NCBI GenBank assembly: GCA_035577545.1
Contig: DATLVI010000034.1
Location: 186,001 to 250,000 of the forward strand
Length of the DNA stretch: 64,000 bases
Direction of reading: 5' to 3'
From: Verrucomicrobiia bacterium
GTDB taxonomy: Bacteria; Verrucomicrobiota; Verrucomicrobiia; Palsa-1439
Part shown: positions 15,638-23,386 of the stretch, piece after piece
Numbering within the stretch: position 1 is the stretch's first letter
Layout of the letters: every line of letters begins with the position of its first letter
Notes under the pieces: model-generated
Database searches by the model: none
Told to the model about the DNA's origin: nothing
What the model saw: only the letters and a program-made list of their open reading frames with translations
Program-made: the position numbers and the translations under genes

Positions 15638-15667
15638 GTTTGACATGCCAAACAAGTGTCTTATATC
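15638..15667 (+). promoter_or_regulatory. Promoter and overlapping dyad of the DtxR-family gene
   Basis: TTGACA (15640-15645) and TATATC (15662-15667) are 16 bp apart, a near-consensus sigma70 promoter. The palindrome GTTTGACATGCCAAAC (15638-15653, two mismatches) covers the -35 box. It matches GTTAGGCATGACTAAC of the NRAMP gene in the form GTTWGGCATGWCWAAC when read on the other strand. Autoregulation by the DtxR protein is inferred. Confidence 0.6.
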
Positions 15668-15677
15668 ACTATCACAG

Positions 15678-16208
15678 ATGGAAACTTGGAAGGAATTCGA
15701 AGCGAACGAGCTAACGCACAGCGCGGCTCATCATCTTCTGGCTATTTATGAAGTTGGTTTGGAGTATGGCGGTTGGGCGCGCGTGTCGGATATTGCCCGC
15801 GAACTCAGCATTACGCGCGGCAGTGTGTCGATCAACCTGCGGGCGCTAAAGAAGCGCGGCTGGGTCGAGACCGACGAGCATCACATGGTGAAGCTTTCGA
15901 CAAAGGGACAAAAGGCTGCGCAAGCCGTGATGGCGAAGAAGGCGGTCGTGAAGACGTTTTTGTCCAGCGTGCTGAATGTTCCCGAGCTGCAGGCGGAAAT
16001 CGACAGTTGCAAGGTCGAGCATCTCATCAGCCAGCCCACCGGGGAGCAGCTCGTACATTTTATGAGGTTTCTGGTTTCGGAAGATCCGCTCGCCAAACAG
16101 GTGCTGGCGCGGTTCAAGAATTTTCACGACCAGTGTCCGGAAAGCAAGACCTGCGAGGTCTGCCACGGCCACTGCCTGATTGAGGAATTACAACACGCCG
16201 GCCTATGA
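15678..16208 (+). CDS. DtxR/MntR-family metal-dependent repressor
   Basis: This 176-aa protein should repress metal-uptake genes when Fe2+ or Mn2+ binds. Residues ~12-75 form the winged helix-turn-helix (LLAIYEV...VSDIARELSITRGSVSINL, KKRGWV). The dimerisation and metal-binding helix region follows with CKVEHLISQPT, where the C-x-x-E-H arrangement corresponds to the family's metal ligands. There is no SH3-like third domain. The C-terminus adds a cysteine/histidine cluster (CPESKTCEVCHGHC) not typical of the short MntR type. The start at 15678 follows the promoter and dyad; an ATG at 15644 lies inside the dyad and is less likely. It overlaps the ferritin-like gene by 4 bp. Confidence 0.85.
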   Translation: METWKEFEANELTHSAAHHLLAIYEVGLEYGGWARVSDIARELSITRGSVSINLRALKKRGWVETDEHHMVKLSTKGQKAAQAVMAKKAVVKTFLSSVLNVPELQAEIDSCKVEHLISQPTGEQLVHFMRFLVSEDPLAKQVLARFKNFHDQCPESKTCEVCHGHCLIEELQHAGL

Positions 16209-16624
16209 AGACCGATCGCACAGAAATCGTTGAAGATTTGAATCGTTTGATGGCCGAGGAACTGGAGGCGTTCCTCCGCTACTTCCAAATGCGTTACCGT
16301 CTGCGCGGCGTGGATCGACTGGCAGCCGACAAACTTTTCGAGGAAGGCACGCGCGAAACCCTGGAGCACGCCGAGGCGATCGCCAAACAGATTCGCGCGC
16401 TCGGCCACGTCCCGCAACTCAAGATCGACCTGGAGTTGCGCGGCGGACCCACCAATTTACAGGAAGCGCTGGCGGAGATGCTGGAAGTTGAACGGCAGGC
16501 GCTGGACGCGTACAAGGAGGTCCTGCCGCGAGTGACGGGTGACACGATGCTCGAGGATTTCATTCGCAAACAAATCAGCGTGGAAACGGAGCACGTCCAG
16601 GAGATCGCGACTTTATTGGAGTAG
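16205..16624 (+). CDS. Ferritin-like / bacterioferritin-like protein
   Basis: This 139-aa four-helix protein probably stores or detoxifies iron in the cytoplasm. Candidate di-iron ligands are Glu18 (MAEELEAF), Glu51 and His55 (RETLEHAEA), the Glu of LEVERQALDAY, and Glu/His of SVETEHVQEI. The bridging-Glu position three residues before His55 reads Thr52, with Glu51 next to it, so the site may be slightly non-standard. No haem-binding Met is evident. It is translationally coupled to the DtxR-family regulator (ATGA overlap), which points to iron rather than general stress control. Confidence 0.82.
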   Translation: MKTDRTEIVEDLNRLMAEELEAFLRYFQMRYRLRGVDRLAADKLFEEGTRETLEHAEAIAKQIRALGHVPQLKIDLELRGGPTNLQEALAEMLEVERQALDAYKEVLPRVTGDTMLEDFIRKQISVETEHVQEIATLLE

Positions 16625-16630
16625 AAAATT

Positions 16631-16672
16631 TGAGGGCTGCGAGCAGGTTGGCACGCCGCATCGCAGCCCTCA
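16631..16672 (+). terminator. Hairpin after the ferritin-like gene
   Basis: TGAGGGCTGCGA (16631-16642) pairs perfectly with TCGCAGCCCTCA (16661-16672) around an 18-nt loop. No T run follows. It may be a partial terminator or a processing/stability hairpin that lowers expression of the downstream transport genes relative to the regulator and ferritin. Confidence 0.5.
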
Positions 16673-16807
16673 ACGCAAGCACGCCGTGAAGCGTGTCCAC
16701 GGAGGAAAAATAGAACCGGACGGGACGCTTTGCAACGTCAAAGTTGCGGGCGCTGCCGTCTCACAAAGAAAGCAGGGGACCCGTGCCAGTCTCGAATGAG
16801 GCTGACA

Positions 16808-17704
16808 ATGAAGGGATTGGGAACGTGGTGGATGGCAATGTTGGCGATATACGGAGCAATCAACGTGGCAACGGCTGACGAGACGGGACAAGTGGTCCGC
16901 CTACCCGAGGTGCAGGTGGCGGGGCAGGTGCTGCACGAAGAGCAACTGATGGGCCCTTACCAGCAACCGAAATGGACGTCGGGAGGCCAAATTGGCGGTC
17001 AGTCGGTGTACGTGCTGCCGTCGTGGAATGCCGAGTTGTCCCAACGCTGGTTCCCGGAGCGCACCCGCGACGGTGAATTTGACAATGCCTTTCAAGACGA
17101 AATTGAAGTTGGCTTGCCGCATCGGTTCCAAGCGGACTTCAATGAGAACTGGGGGGTTGATCACGACGGTCATGTGGAACATCGCGGGGTCGGACTCGAA
17201 GGACGCTGGGCCCCAGCCGACTGGGATGTTATTCCGCTGAACCCAACGATTTATTTGGAGTGGGAGTTCAACAATCAGTTCTCGGAACACGCCGACGGGG
17301 ACGCGTATGAGATCAAATTGTTGCTGGCGGAGGAGATCCATGACCGCTGGCACTGGGCGTTGAACGCGATTTACGAACAGCAGGTTGGCGGCGAGCGTGC
17401 CACTGAATTCAAAATCACGCAGGGGCTCACGTATTCATTGATTGACGACAAGCTGGCTGGCGGTCTCGAGATGAAATTCGAAGATACGACGGTGAACGGC
17501 GAACGGGGTGACCAGGAAGTCGAGTTCCTGGTTGGTCCCAGCCTTTCATGGCGTCCAACCACCCACAGTCACCTTGACATCGTCCCACTCTTTGGTTGTA
17601 CGGGCGCCGCGCCAACGGTGGAGGCGACGGTTGTTTTCGGCATTGAATTTGGCGCCGGCTCCGACCGCGAGGCGAGCGCGCCGGCTTCCGCCAAGGGAAG
17701 ATAA
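16808..17704 (+). CDS. Predicted outer-membrane beta-barrel protein of the iron operon
   Basis: This 298-aa protein has a signal peptide (MKGLGTWWMAMLAIYGAINVATA). After a short N-terminal region (VVRLPEVQVAG) it has alternating aromatic beta strands (YLEWEFNNQF, WHWALNAIYEQQ, KITQGLTYSLI), suggesting a barrel. The family was not identified; it resembles the uncharacterised outer-membrane proteins found beside FTR1-type iron transporters. An ATG 12 nt upstream is in frame. It lies between the ferritin-like gene and the FTR1 gene, 5 bp from the latter, so a role in iron passage across the outer membrane is likely but inferred. Confidence 0.65.
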   Translation: MKGLGTWWMAMLAIYGAINVATADETGQVVRLPEVQVAGQVLHEEQLMGPYQQPKWTSGGQIGGQSVYVLPSWNAELSQRWFPERTRDGEFDNAFQDEIEVGLPHRFQADFNENWGVDHDGHVEHRGVGLEGRWAPADWDVIPLNPTIYLEWEFNNQFSEHADGDAYEIKLLLAEEIHDRWHWALNAIYEQQVGGERATEFKITQGLTYSLIDDKLAGGLEMKFEDTTVNGERGDQEVEFLVGPSLSWRPTTHSHLDIVPLFGCTGAAPTVEATVVFGIEFGAGSDREASAPASAKGR

Positions 17705-17709
17705 ATGAG

Positions 17710-18816
17710 ATGGGAACCATAACTACTATGCATGAGCCAATCAAATCATCGCAGCCGGTTGTGGCTTTGGGAGCAAAGCCGAGGGCCATGCGCCTGGCGT
17801 TTAAGGTCATGCTGGCAATCGCCGCATCGCTCGTCGTCGGTTTACTGGTGTGGCAGGGCATTACCGCGCATGGGAGCCCGGATCCGACGACTCCCCACAC
17901 CAGTCCGACCGTGGCATTGCTCGACATTGGCGTGCTCGTATTTCGCGAAGGGCTCGAATGTATCATGGTGCTGGCGGCGATTACTGCCGGCATGGTCGGG
18001 AGCAGCCGACATCACCGGCGCCCGGTCGCCTGGGGAGCGGGAATCGGTTTCGTAGCGACGATTGCGACATGGTTTATCGCGGTGGGAATTATCAATGACC
18101 TGACGGCGAATGTTTCCGCCCTCCATTTGCAGGCCGCCACCGGCTTGTTGGCCGTCATCGTTCTGCTGGTGGTCATGAATTGGTTTTTCCACAAACTGTA
18201 CTGGGGCGGCTGGATCTCCATGCACACCCGCAAGAAAACGGAACTGCTCGAGAGCGCGGGCAACGCGGAAATATCCGATACGCGTCTCGTGCGCGGGTTG
18301 TGCCTGCTGGGGTTCGCTTCACTTTACCGCGAGGGATTCGAGATCGTGCTCTTTCTGCAAAGCTATTACCTCCGATTGGGAGGGCGGGTCGTCCTGGAAG
18401 GTGCACTGCTGGGGCTGTTTTTCTCGGGCATTGTTGCGGTGCTCACGTTTGTGGCCCACCATCGTTTGCCCTACCGGAGGATGCTGGTGTTGACGGGGAT
18501 CATGTTGGGATTTGTGTTGCTGGTCATGGTCGGTGAACAGACCCAGGAGATGCAACTTGCCCACTGGATCACTACGACGCCAGTTCAGCCCTTGGTGAAT
18601 GTCATTCCCTCCTGGATGGGCATGTGGTTCGCGGTCTTCCCGACGGCGGAGACGCTGGGCTCCCAATTGCTCGCCGCGATCCTCGTCATTGGCTGCTACT
18701 TCGCGCCGCGATTTCGGCCAGCCAAGCTGCGCCAGAACGGAGAGCCGGCCTTTCAGGATCTTCCCACACCACTGGCCGACCCGGCCGAAGCGCAACCGGT
18801 TCAATCCACGAAATAG
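17710..18816 (+). CDS. FTR1-family high-affinity iron permease
   Basis: This 368-aa polytopic inner-membrane protein has about seven hydrophobic segments. It carries both REGxE motifs of the FTR1/EfeU family: FREGLECIM in the first part and YREGFEIVLFLQ in the middle, which bind and pass ferric iron. The N-terminus has an extra membrane segment before the first motif. It follows the outer-membrane protein by 5 bp and completes the iron operon. No EfeO/EfeB partner is present, so the iron oxidation step is unexplained. Its 3' end overlaps lutC by 16 bp in convergent orientation. Confidence 0.9.
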   Translation: MGTITTMHEPIKSSQPVVALGAKPRAMRLAFKVMLAIAASLVVGLLVWQGITAHGSPDPTTPHTSPTVALLDIGVLVFREGLECIMVLAAITAGMVGSSRHHRRPVAWGAGIGFVATIATWFIAVGIINDLTANVSALHLQAATGLLAVIVLLVVMNWFFHKLYWGGWISMHTRKKTELLESAGNAEISDTRLVRGLCLLGFASLYREGFEIVLFLQSYYLRLGGRVVLEGALLGLFFSGIVAVLTFVAHHRLPYRRMLVLTGIMLGFVLLVMVGEQTQEMQLAHWITTTPVQPLVNVIPSWMGMWFAVFPTAETLGSQLLAAILVIGCYFAPRFRPAKLRQNGEPAFQDLPTPLADPAEAQPVQSTK

Positions 18817-19379
18817 AGGGCCAACCGCTTGGGGCCGTGCGCGCCCATGACCAGGATTTTTTCGATGTCTGCGGTTCGACTCGGTCCGGTAATGACCGAA
18901 AGCGCGCTCGGCCAATGTTTGTTGTAGCGTTTACGCAGCAAGTCCATTGCGGCTGCGAGATCGGGAACAATCTGGTCGTGGCGAGCAATCACCAGATGCG
19001 TCGGTGGTAACACCGAAAGTGCGCGTCCACCTGCGGAAAGCGTGGAGACAATGATCGACCCGGTCTGAGCCACCAGGCAATCACAACTGGTCACACCCAA
19101 ATCGCACTCACGCGCGCTTGCGTTAGCTCCTCCGATTGCTTTGCCGACCAGATCGCTTCCGTCGGTGGCGATTTTCAAAAAACCTTTCAAGAATCCGGCC
19201 AGCCTTTCGCCGTTCTCAATGAGTTCACCCTTTAACGCTGCAAACTCCTCGCGAAATCGCACTTCGGGATTTGTGACCGGCGGGAAGATCGGCGCACTAG
19301 TTGGCGGAGGCGGTCGATGGGCCTCCACGTGCAAGGCGGCACGGACACGATCGAGGATGTTGTCACGAGCGACGTCCAT
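18801..19379 (-). CDS. lutC: Lactate utilisation protein C (LutC/YkgG family)
   Basis: This 192-aa protein is one of three subunits of the iron-sulfur L-lactate dehydrogenase complex LutABC that oxidises lactate to pyruvate. The LUD domain is seen: VTSCDCLVAQTGSIIV, LSVLPPTHLVIARHDQIV and ITGPSRTADIEKILVMGAHG are typical of YkgG. The start at MDVARDN overlaps the end of lutB by 17 bp, which indicates coupling. It is the last gene of the lutA-lutB-lutC operon. Confidence 0.9.
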   Translation of the reverse strand: MDVARDNILDRVRAALHVEAHRPPPPTSAPIFPPVTNPEVRFREEFAALKGELIENGERLAGFLKGFLKIATDGSDLVGKAIGGANASARECDLGVTSCDCLVAQTGSIIVSTLSAGGRALSVLPPTHLVIARHDQIVPDLAAAMDLLRKRYNKHWPSALSVITGPSRTADIEKILVMGAHGPKRLALYFVD

Positions 19380-20754
19380 GCTGCCTCCAGTAGTCCTTAA
19401 AGCTTTGTTTCGACGGCGTGGGAAACTCACGGGTCGCTGTCCATGGTTTCAAGAACGGTTGGGCGAGGCCCAATCGCAGCGCAAGGTTCACGAAGCGGCT
19501 GGCGATTGCATAGGCCGTGGGCGATTGCATTGTAGCGAGCCACATGCGGAACAGCAAACGCTGAATTGGGCTATCGAATTTGCTTTGGATGGCATTGCGG
19601 CGGTTGTGGAGCAAGTGGTGATGCAAATCGATCCGTACCGGGCAAACATCCGTGCAGGCACCGCAAAGGGAACTGGCGTAGGGCAGGTGCGACCACTCTT
19701 GGGCGTCACGCAAATGTGGCGTTATGACGGAGCCGATGGGGCCTTGATAGGTCGTACCGTATGCATGGCCGCCAACATTCTTGTAAATGGGGCAGACGTT
19801 GAGACACGCGCCGCAGCGAATACAGTGCAGGGCATCGCGTTGCTCGGCGTCGGCGAGCAGGCGCGTCCGACCGTTGTCGAGGAGGATCACGTGGAATTCC
19901 CGCGGGCCGTCGGTTTCGCGCTCCTGTCGTGGACCGCCGATCAACGAGCTGTACGCCGTGATGGTCTGGCCGGTACCGCTGGCGGACAGCAACGGCCAGA
20001 ACAGGGCGAGGTCTTCGAAACGGGGAATGAGTTTCTCGATACCAACGACTGCCACATGCACACGCGGCAGGGAGAAGCTGAGGCGCGCGTTGCCCTCATT
20101 CTCGGTGATCGCCACCATTCCGGTGTCGGCGACCGCGAAATTCGCGCCCGTGATCCCCATATCGGCGGTCAGGAACTCCTGCCGTAGCCGAGCGCGGGCG
20201 ACCATTGTGAGTTCCTCGGCGCTATCAGTCAGCGGCGTACCCAGTTTTTCCTGGAATGTGCGTGCAATGTCGGCCTTGGTCAGGTGCATGACGGGCGTGA
20301 CGATGTGGTAGGGAGGTTCGCCGCGAATCTGGCAAATGTACTCGCCGAGGTCGGTCTCGACCGTGTGAATCCCAGCCGCTTCGAGCGCGTCGTTGAGATG
20401 GATCTCTTCGGTCGTCATCGACTTGGATTTGACAACTTTCCCTACGCCATGCTGCCGGGCCAGTTGGAGGATATGCGCGCGCGCGTCCTCGGCTGTCTCC
20501 GCCCAGAACACATGACCACCGTTGGCGAGCACGTTACGCTCAAACTGCTCCAGGTACCGGTTGAGGTGATTGATCGTCTCCCATTTGATGGCCGCGGCGT
20601 GGGAGCGGGCGTTTTGCCAGTCGGCGAAGCGCAGTCGACCACGCGCGACCGCCACGTCGTACGTGGCAATGGCTTTCTGGATGACGGCACGATGGCGGAG
20701 GTCGGCGGTTTTTTCCGCCGCATCGTGTTTGAATTGATCGAGTGCCGCCGTCAT
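19363..20754 (-). CDS. lutB: Lactate utilisation iron-sulfur protein B (LutB/YkgF)
   Basis: This 463-aa protein has an N-terminal LUD domain (SKSMTTEEIHLNDALEAAGI, ETDLGEYICQI) and a C-terminal ferredoxin part with two 4Fe-4S motifs, CIRCGACLNVCP and CGACTDVCPVR. It is the electron-carrying subunit of LutABC. The start is the ATGA overlap with the end of lutA; longer upstream frames are not needed. The length is typical. Confidence 0.92.
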   Translation of the reverse strand: MTAALDQFKHDAAEKTADLRHRAVIQKAIATYDVAVARGRLRFADWQNARSHAAAIKWETINHLNRYLEQFERNVLANGGHVFWAETAEDARAHILQLARQHGVGKVVKSKSMTTEEIHLNDALEAAGIHTVETDLGEYICQIRGEPPYHIVTPVMHLTKADIARTFQEKLGTPLTDSAEELTMVARARLRQEFLTADMGITGANFAVADTGMVAITENEGNARLSFSLPRVHVAVVGIEKLIPRFEDLALFWPLLSASGTGQTITAYSSLIGGPRQERETDGPREFHVILLDNGRTRLLADAEQRDALHCIRCGACLNVCPIYKNVGGHAYGTTYQGPIGSVITPHLRDAQEWSHLPYASSLCGACTDVCPVRIDLHHHLLHNRRNAIQSKFDSPIQRLLFRMWLATMQSPTAYAIASRFVNLALRLGLAQPFLKPWTATREFPTPSKQSFKDYWRQHGRRS

Positions 20755-21449
20755 GTCGAGGCCAGCACTTCCGCGAGAGAGATTGTTTTGATCGGCAGAT
20801 TCTGGCGGCGCAGGTACCCATCGATTTGCATCAGGCAACTCGAATCGGTGGAGACAACGTATTGTGCGCCGGTTTTCTGGATCGAGGTGACTTTCACTTC
20901 ATCCATGGCGTACGAAATCATCGGGAACTTCACGGAAAAGGTGCCACCAAACCCGCAGCACGTCTCCGCTTGGTCCATCTCGATCAACTCGACACCTTTC
21001 ACGTTGCGCAACAGTTGGCGGGGTTCGTCCTTGAGGCGGAGCTCGCGTAGCGCATGGCAGGCATCATGGTACGTGACGCGCGCGGGGAACTTCGCGCCGA
21101 CGTTCGTCACACCGAGCTGTTTCACGAGGAATTCCGCGAACTCGTAAGTGTGCGCGGTCGTCTGTGTAGCCTTGCCGAGAAGTTCGGGATAGAAGTTGCG
21201 CACCATCGCTGTGCATGAGGCGGACGGGCTGACAATAGCATCAGCCCCAGCAAAGATTTCGCAGTAGCGCGCGGCCAGGGTGCGGGCTTCGTCCCAATAT
21301 CCCGTGTTGAAAGCCGGCTGACCGCAGCAGGTTTGTTCCTCGGGGTAATAGACGTCCACGTTCAGCCGTCGCAACACGGTGACCATCGCGATGCCCACAT
21401 TCGGAAAGAGCTGGTCGATGAAACAGGGGATGAATAACGCCACGCGCAT
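20751..21449 (-). CDS. lutA: Lactate utilisation protein A (LutA/YkgE), CCG-domain Fe-S protein
   Basis: This 232-aa protein has two cysteine-rich CCG motifs, TCCGQPAFNTG and ETCCGFGGTFSVK, plus DACHALRELR, as in LutA/YkgE and the GlpC/HdrB group. It is the first gene of the lut operon and is divergent from the SDR gene at 21556 with a ~106-bp shared promoter region. The start MRVALFIPCF is the family's usual N-terminus. Confidence 0.92.
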   Translation of the reverse strand: MRVALFIPCFIDQLFPNVGIAMVTVLRRLNVDVYYPEEQTCCGQPAFNTGYWDEARTLAARYCEIFAGADAIVSPSASCTAMVRNFYPELLGKATQTTAHTYEFAEFLVKQLGVTNVGAKFPARVTYHDACHALRELRLKDEPRQLLRNVKGVELIEMDQAETCCGFGGTFSVKFPMISYAMDEVKVTSIQKTGAQYVVSTDSSCLMQIDGYLRRQNLPIKTISLAEVLAST

Positions 21450-21555
21450 TGGCCGAGAACTTACGGACTCGTTGTGTGCGAGGCAAGAAGACAATTCATA
21501 AGACGGACTTGTCGTTTGGCGGGGTTTCGCGTAATGATTGCCTTTGAGCTTTATT

Positions 21556-22365
21556 ATGACAAACCTTTTTGACCTTTCCGATGACGTGGCGGTAGTGATC
21601 GGTGCGACCGGTGTGCTGGGTGGCGCAATTGCCGAAGGCCTGGCCGCTTCCGGCTCTAAAGTCGCGATCATCGGACGCAATACCGAGCGTGGCGAGGCCC
21701 GCGTCGCCACTATCAAGAAAGCGGGTGGGACTGCCGCCTTTTTTTCAGCCGATGCACTAAAACGCGAGGACCTGCACATCGCTCACGAGAAGATCGGCCA
21801 CGCACTGGGCGCGCCGACAATCTTGGTCAATGCCGCGGGCGGCAACGATCCCAAGGCGACCGTCACCGCCGAACAAAAATTCGAAAACATCCCCGTCGCG
21901 AACTGGGCCAGCGTGTTCGACCTGAATCTTGTCGGTGGGGTGTTTCTACCGTGTCAGGAGTTTGGCGCGGCGATGGCGCAACGTGGACACGGATCCATCA
22001 TCAATATTGCCAGCGTGTCCGCCCATTTGCCGCTCTCGCGGGTGGTGGCGTATTCGGCGGCAAAGGCGGCGGTGGTGAATCTCACGCAATTCCTGGCGCG
22101 CGAATGGGCACGGAACGGCGTGCGCGTGAATTCGATTACCCCCGGCTTCTTCCCGGCGGAGCAGAATCGCGCGTTACTATTCAACAAAGATGGCACCCCG
22201 ACCCCGCGCGCGCAATCGATTCTCGGCCATACGCCGCTTGGCCGGTTCGGTGACGCTGGGGAGTTGGTCGGAGTAGCAGTTTTCCTCGCGAGCGAGAAAG
22301 CTAGCAGTTTTGTCACGGGCGCTGATATCCGCGTTGACGGCGGGTTCCTGGCTCAAACAATATAG
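21556..22365 (+). CDS. SDR oxidoreductase, D-mannonate oxidoreductase (fructuronate reductase)-like
   Basis: This 269-aa short-chain dehydrogenase has the NAD(P) motif GATGVLGGAIAEGL, NAAGG after strand 4, catalytic Ser-Tyr-Lys with YSAAKAA, and C-terminal PLGRFGDAGELVGVAVFL. The whole layout, including PGFFPAEQNRALL and TPRAQSILGHTP, fits the SDR-type D-mannonate oxidoreductases, which interconvert D-mannonate and D-fructuronate. The start is the ATG at 21556 before MTNLFDLS. It heads a run of sugar-acid genes on the plus strand. Confidence 0.82.
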   Translation: MTNLFDLSDDVAVVIGATGVLGGAIAEGLAASGSKVAIIGRNTERGEARVATIKKAGGTAAFFSADALKREDLHIAHEKIGHALGAPTILVNAAGGNDPKATVTAEQKFENIPVANWASVFDLNLVGGVFLPCQEFGAAMAQRGHGSIINIASVSAHLPLSRVVAYSAAKAAVVNLTQFLAREWARNGVRVNSITPGFFPAEQNRALLFNKDGTPTPRAQSILGHTPLGRFGDAGELVGVAVFLASEKASSFVTGADIRVDGGFLAQTI

Positions 22366-22397
22366 TTGCTCGCCTCGGAGGCAGGAGCAATTCATTG

Positions 22398-23363
22398 ATG
22401 AAACGTATTTTATTAACGACAACTTCATTCCAGGACACACCGGGAGAGCATCACCAGATGCTTGAGGAGGAGGGCTTCGAGATCGTTCGCGAGCGGGGAC
22501 CGTTACCGGAATCGCGGATGCTCGAACTCGTGGCCAAGGGTGATTTCGACGGCTGGCTGATTGGCGACGACGCGATCACACGGGCCGTCATCCAAAAATC
22601 GTTGCCACGTCTCCAGGTGATCAGCAAATACGGCATCGGCCTCGACAAGGTGGACGTGAAATCCGCGACGGAGTTCAAGCTGCCCGTTACATTCTGTCCG
22701 GGCGTCAACCATACGACCGTCGCCGAACACGTCTTTGGCCTCATGCTGGCGATCTACCGCGACATCGTGCCGCAGTGCAACTATGTAAAGTCGGGGAATT
22801 GGAAGCGTCTCACGGGACACGAATTGTTTGGCAAGACGATTGGTGTCATCGGTCTTGGGCGTATCGGCAAGGAAGTGTCGAGCCGCGCACGTGCGTTCGG
22901 CATGAACGTGATCGCCTTCGACCTTTACTGGGATGACAAGTTTGCCCAACAGTATAACATCCAGCGCGCTGGCTCCATCGAGGATGTGCTGAAAGCCTCC
23001 GACATCGTGACCCTGCACACAAACCTCACAGACGAGACCCGGCATTTGATGAATACGAAGCGCCTGGCGATGATGAAGAAAGGCTCCGTGCTGATCAATA
23101 CCGCACGCGGTGAATTGGTCGAGACCAACGACATTGTCGCGGCACTCAAGAGCGGCCAGTTGCTCGGTTATGGCGCCGACGTGCTCGAATCCGAACCGCC
23201 GCCCAAGGATCATCCGCTGTTCGCGTGTCCGAACGCTGTGCTCACGCCGCACATTGGCAGCCGCACGTATGAGAGTGTCGCGCGCCAGGCAAAGATGGCG
23301 GCGCAGAATCTGATCAATGTTTTGAACGGCCAGCCGGCGATCGCGCAGGCCAACAAACTTTAG
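22398..23363 (+). CDS. D-isomer-specific 2-hydroxyacid dehydrogenase (SerA/GhrB-like)
   Basis: This 321-aa NAD(P)-dependent enzyme has GVIGLGRIGKEVSSRA for the cofactor and catalytic Arg, Glu and His in NTARGELVE, LESEPPP and LTPHIGSRT. It lacks the ACT domain of the serA product at 11324, so it is probably not the biosynthetic phosphoglycerate dehydrogenase. Candidate substrates are glyoxylate/hydroxypyruvate or a 2-keto sugar acid, in keeping with the neighbours. It lies 32 bp after the SDR gene and 23 bp before gnd. Confidence 0.83.
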   Translation: MKRILLTTTSFQDTPGEHHQMLEEEGFEIVRERGPLPESRMLELVAKGDFDGWLIGDDAITRAVIQKSLPRLQVISKYGIGLDKVDVKSATEFKLPVTFCPGVNHTTVAEHVFGLMLAIYRDIVPQCNYVKSGNWKRLTGHELFGKTIGVIGLGRIGKEVSSRARAFGMNVIAFDLYWDDKFAQQYNIQRAGSIEDVLKASDIVTLHTNLTDETRHLMNTKRLAMMKKGSVLINTARGELVETNDIVAALKSGQLLGYGADVLESEPPPKDHPLFACPNAVLTPHIGSRTYESVARQAKMAAQNLINVLNGQPAIAQANKL

Positions 23364-23386
23364 AACTCTCGCACCGGAGAAATTAT

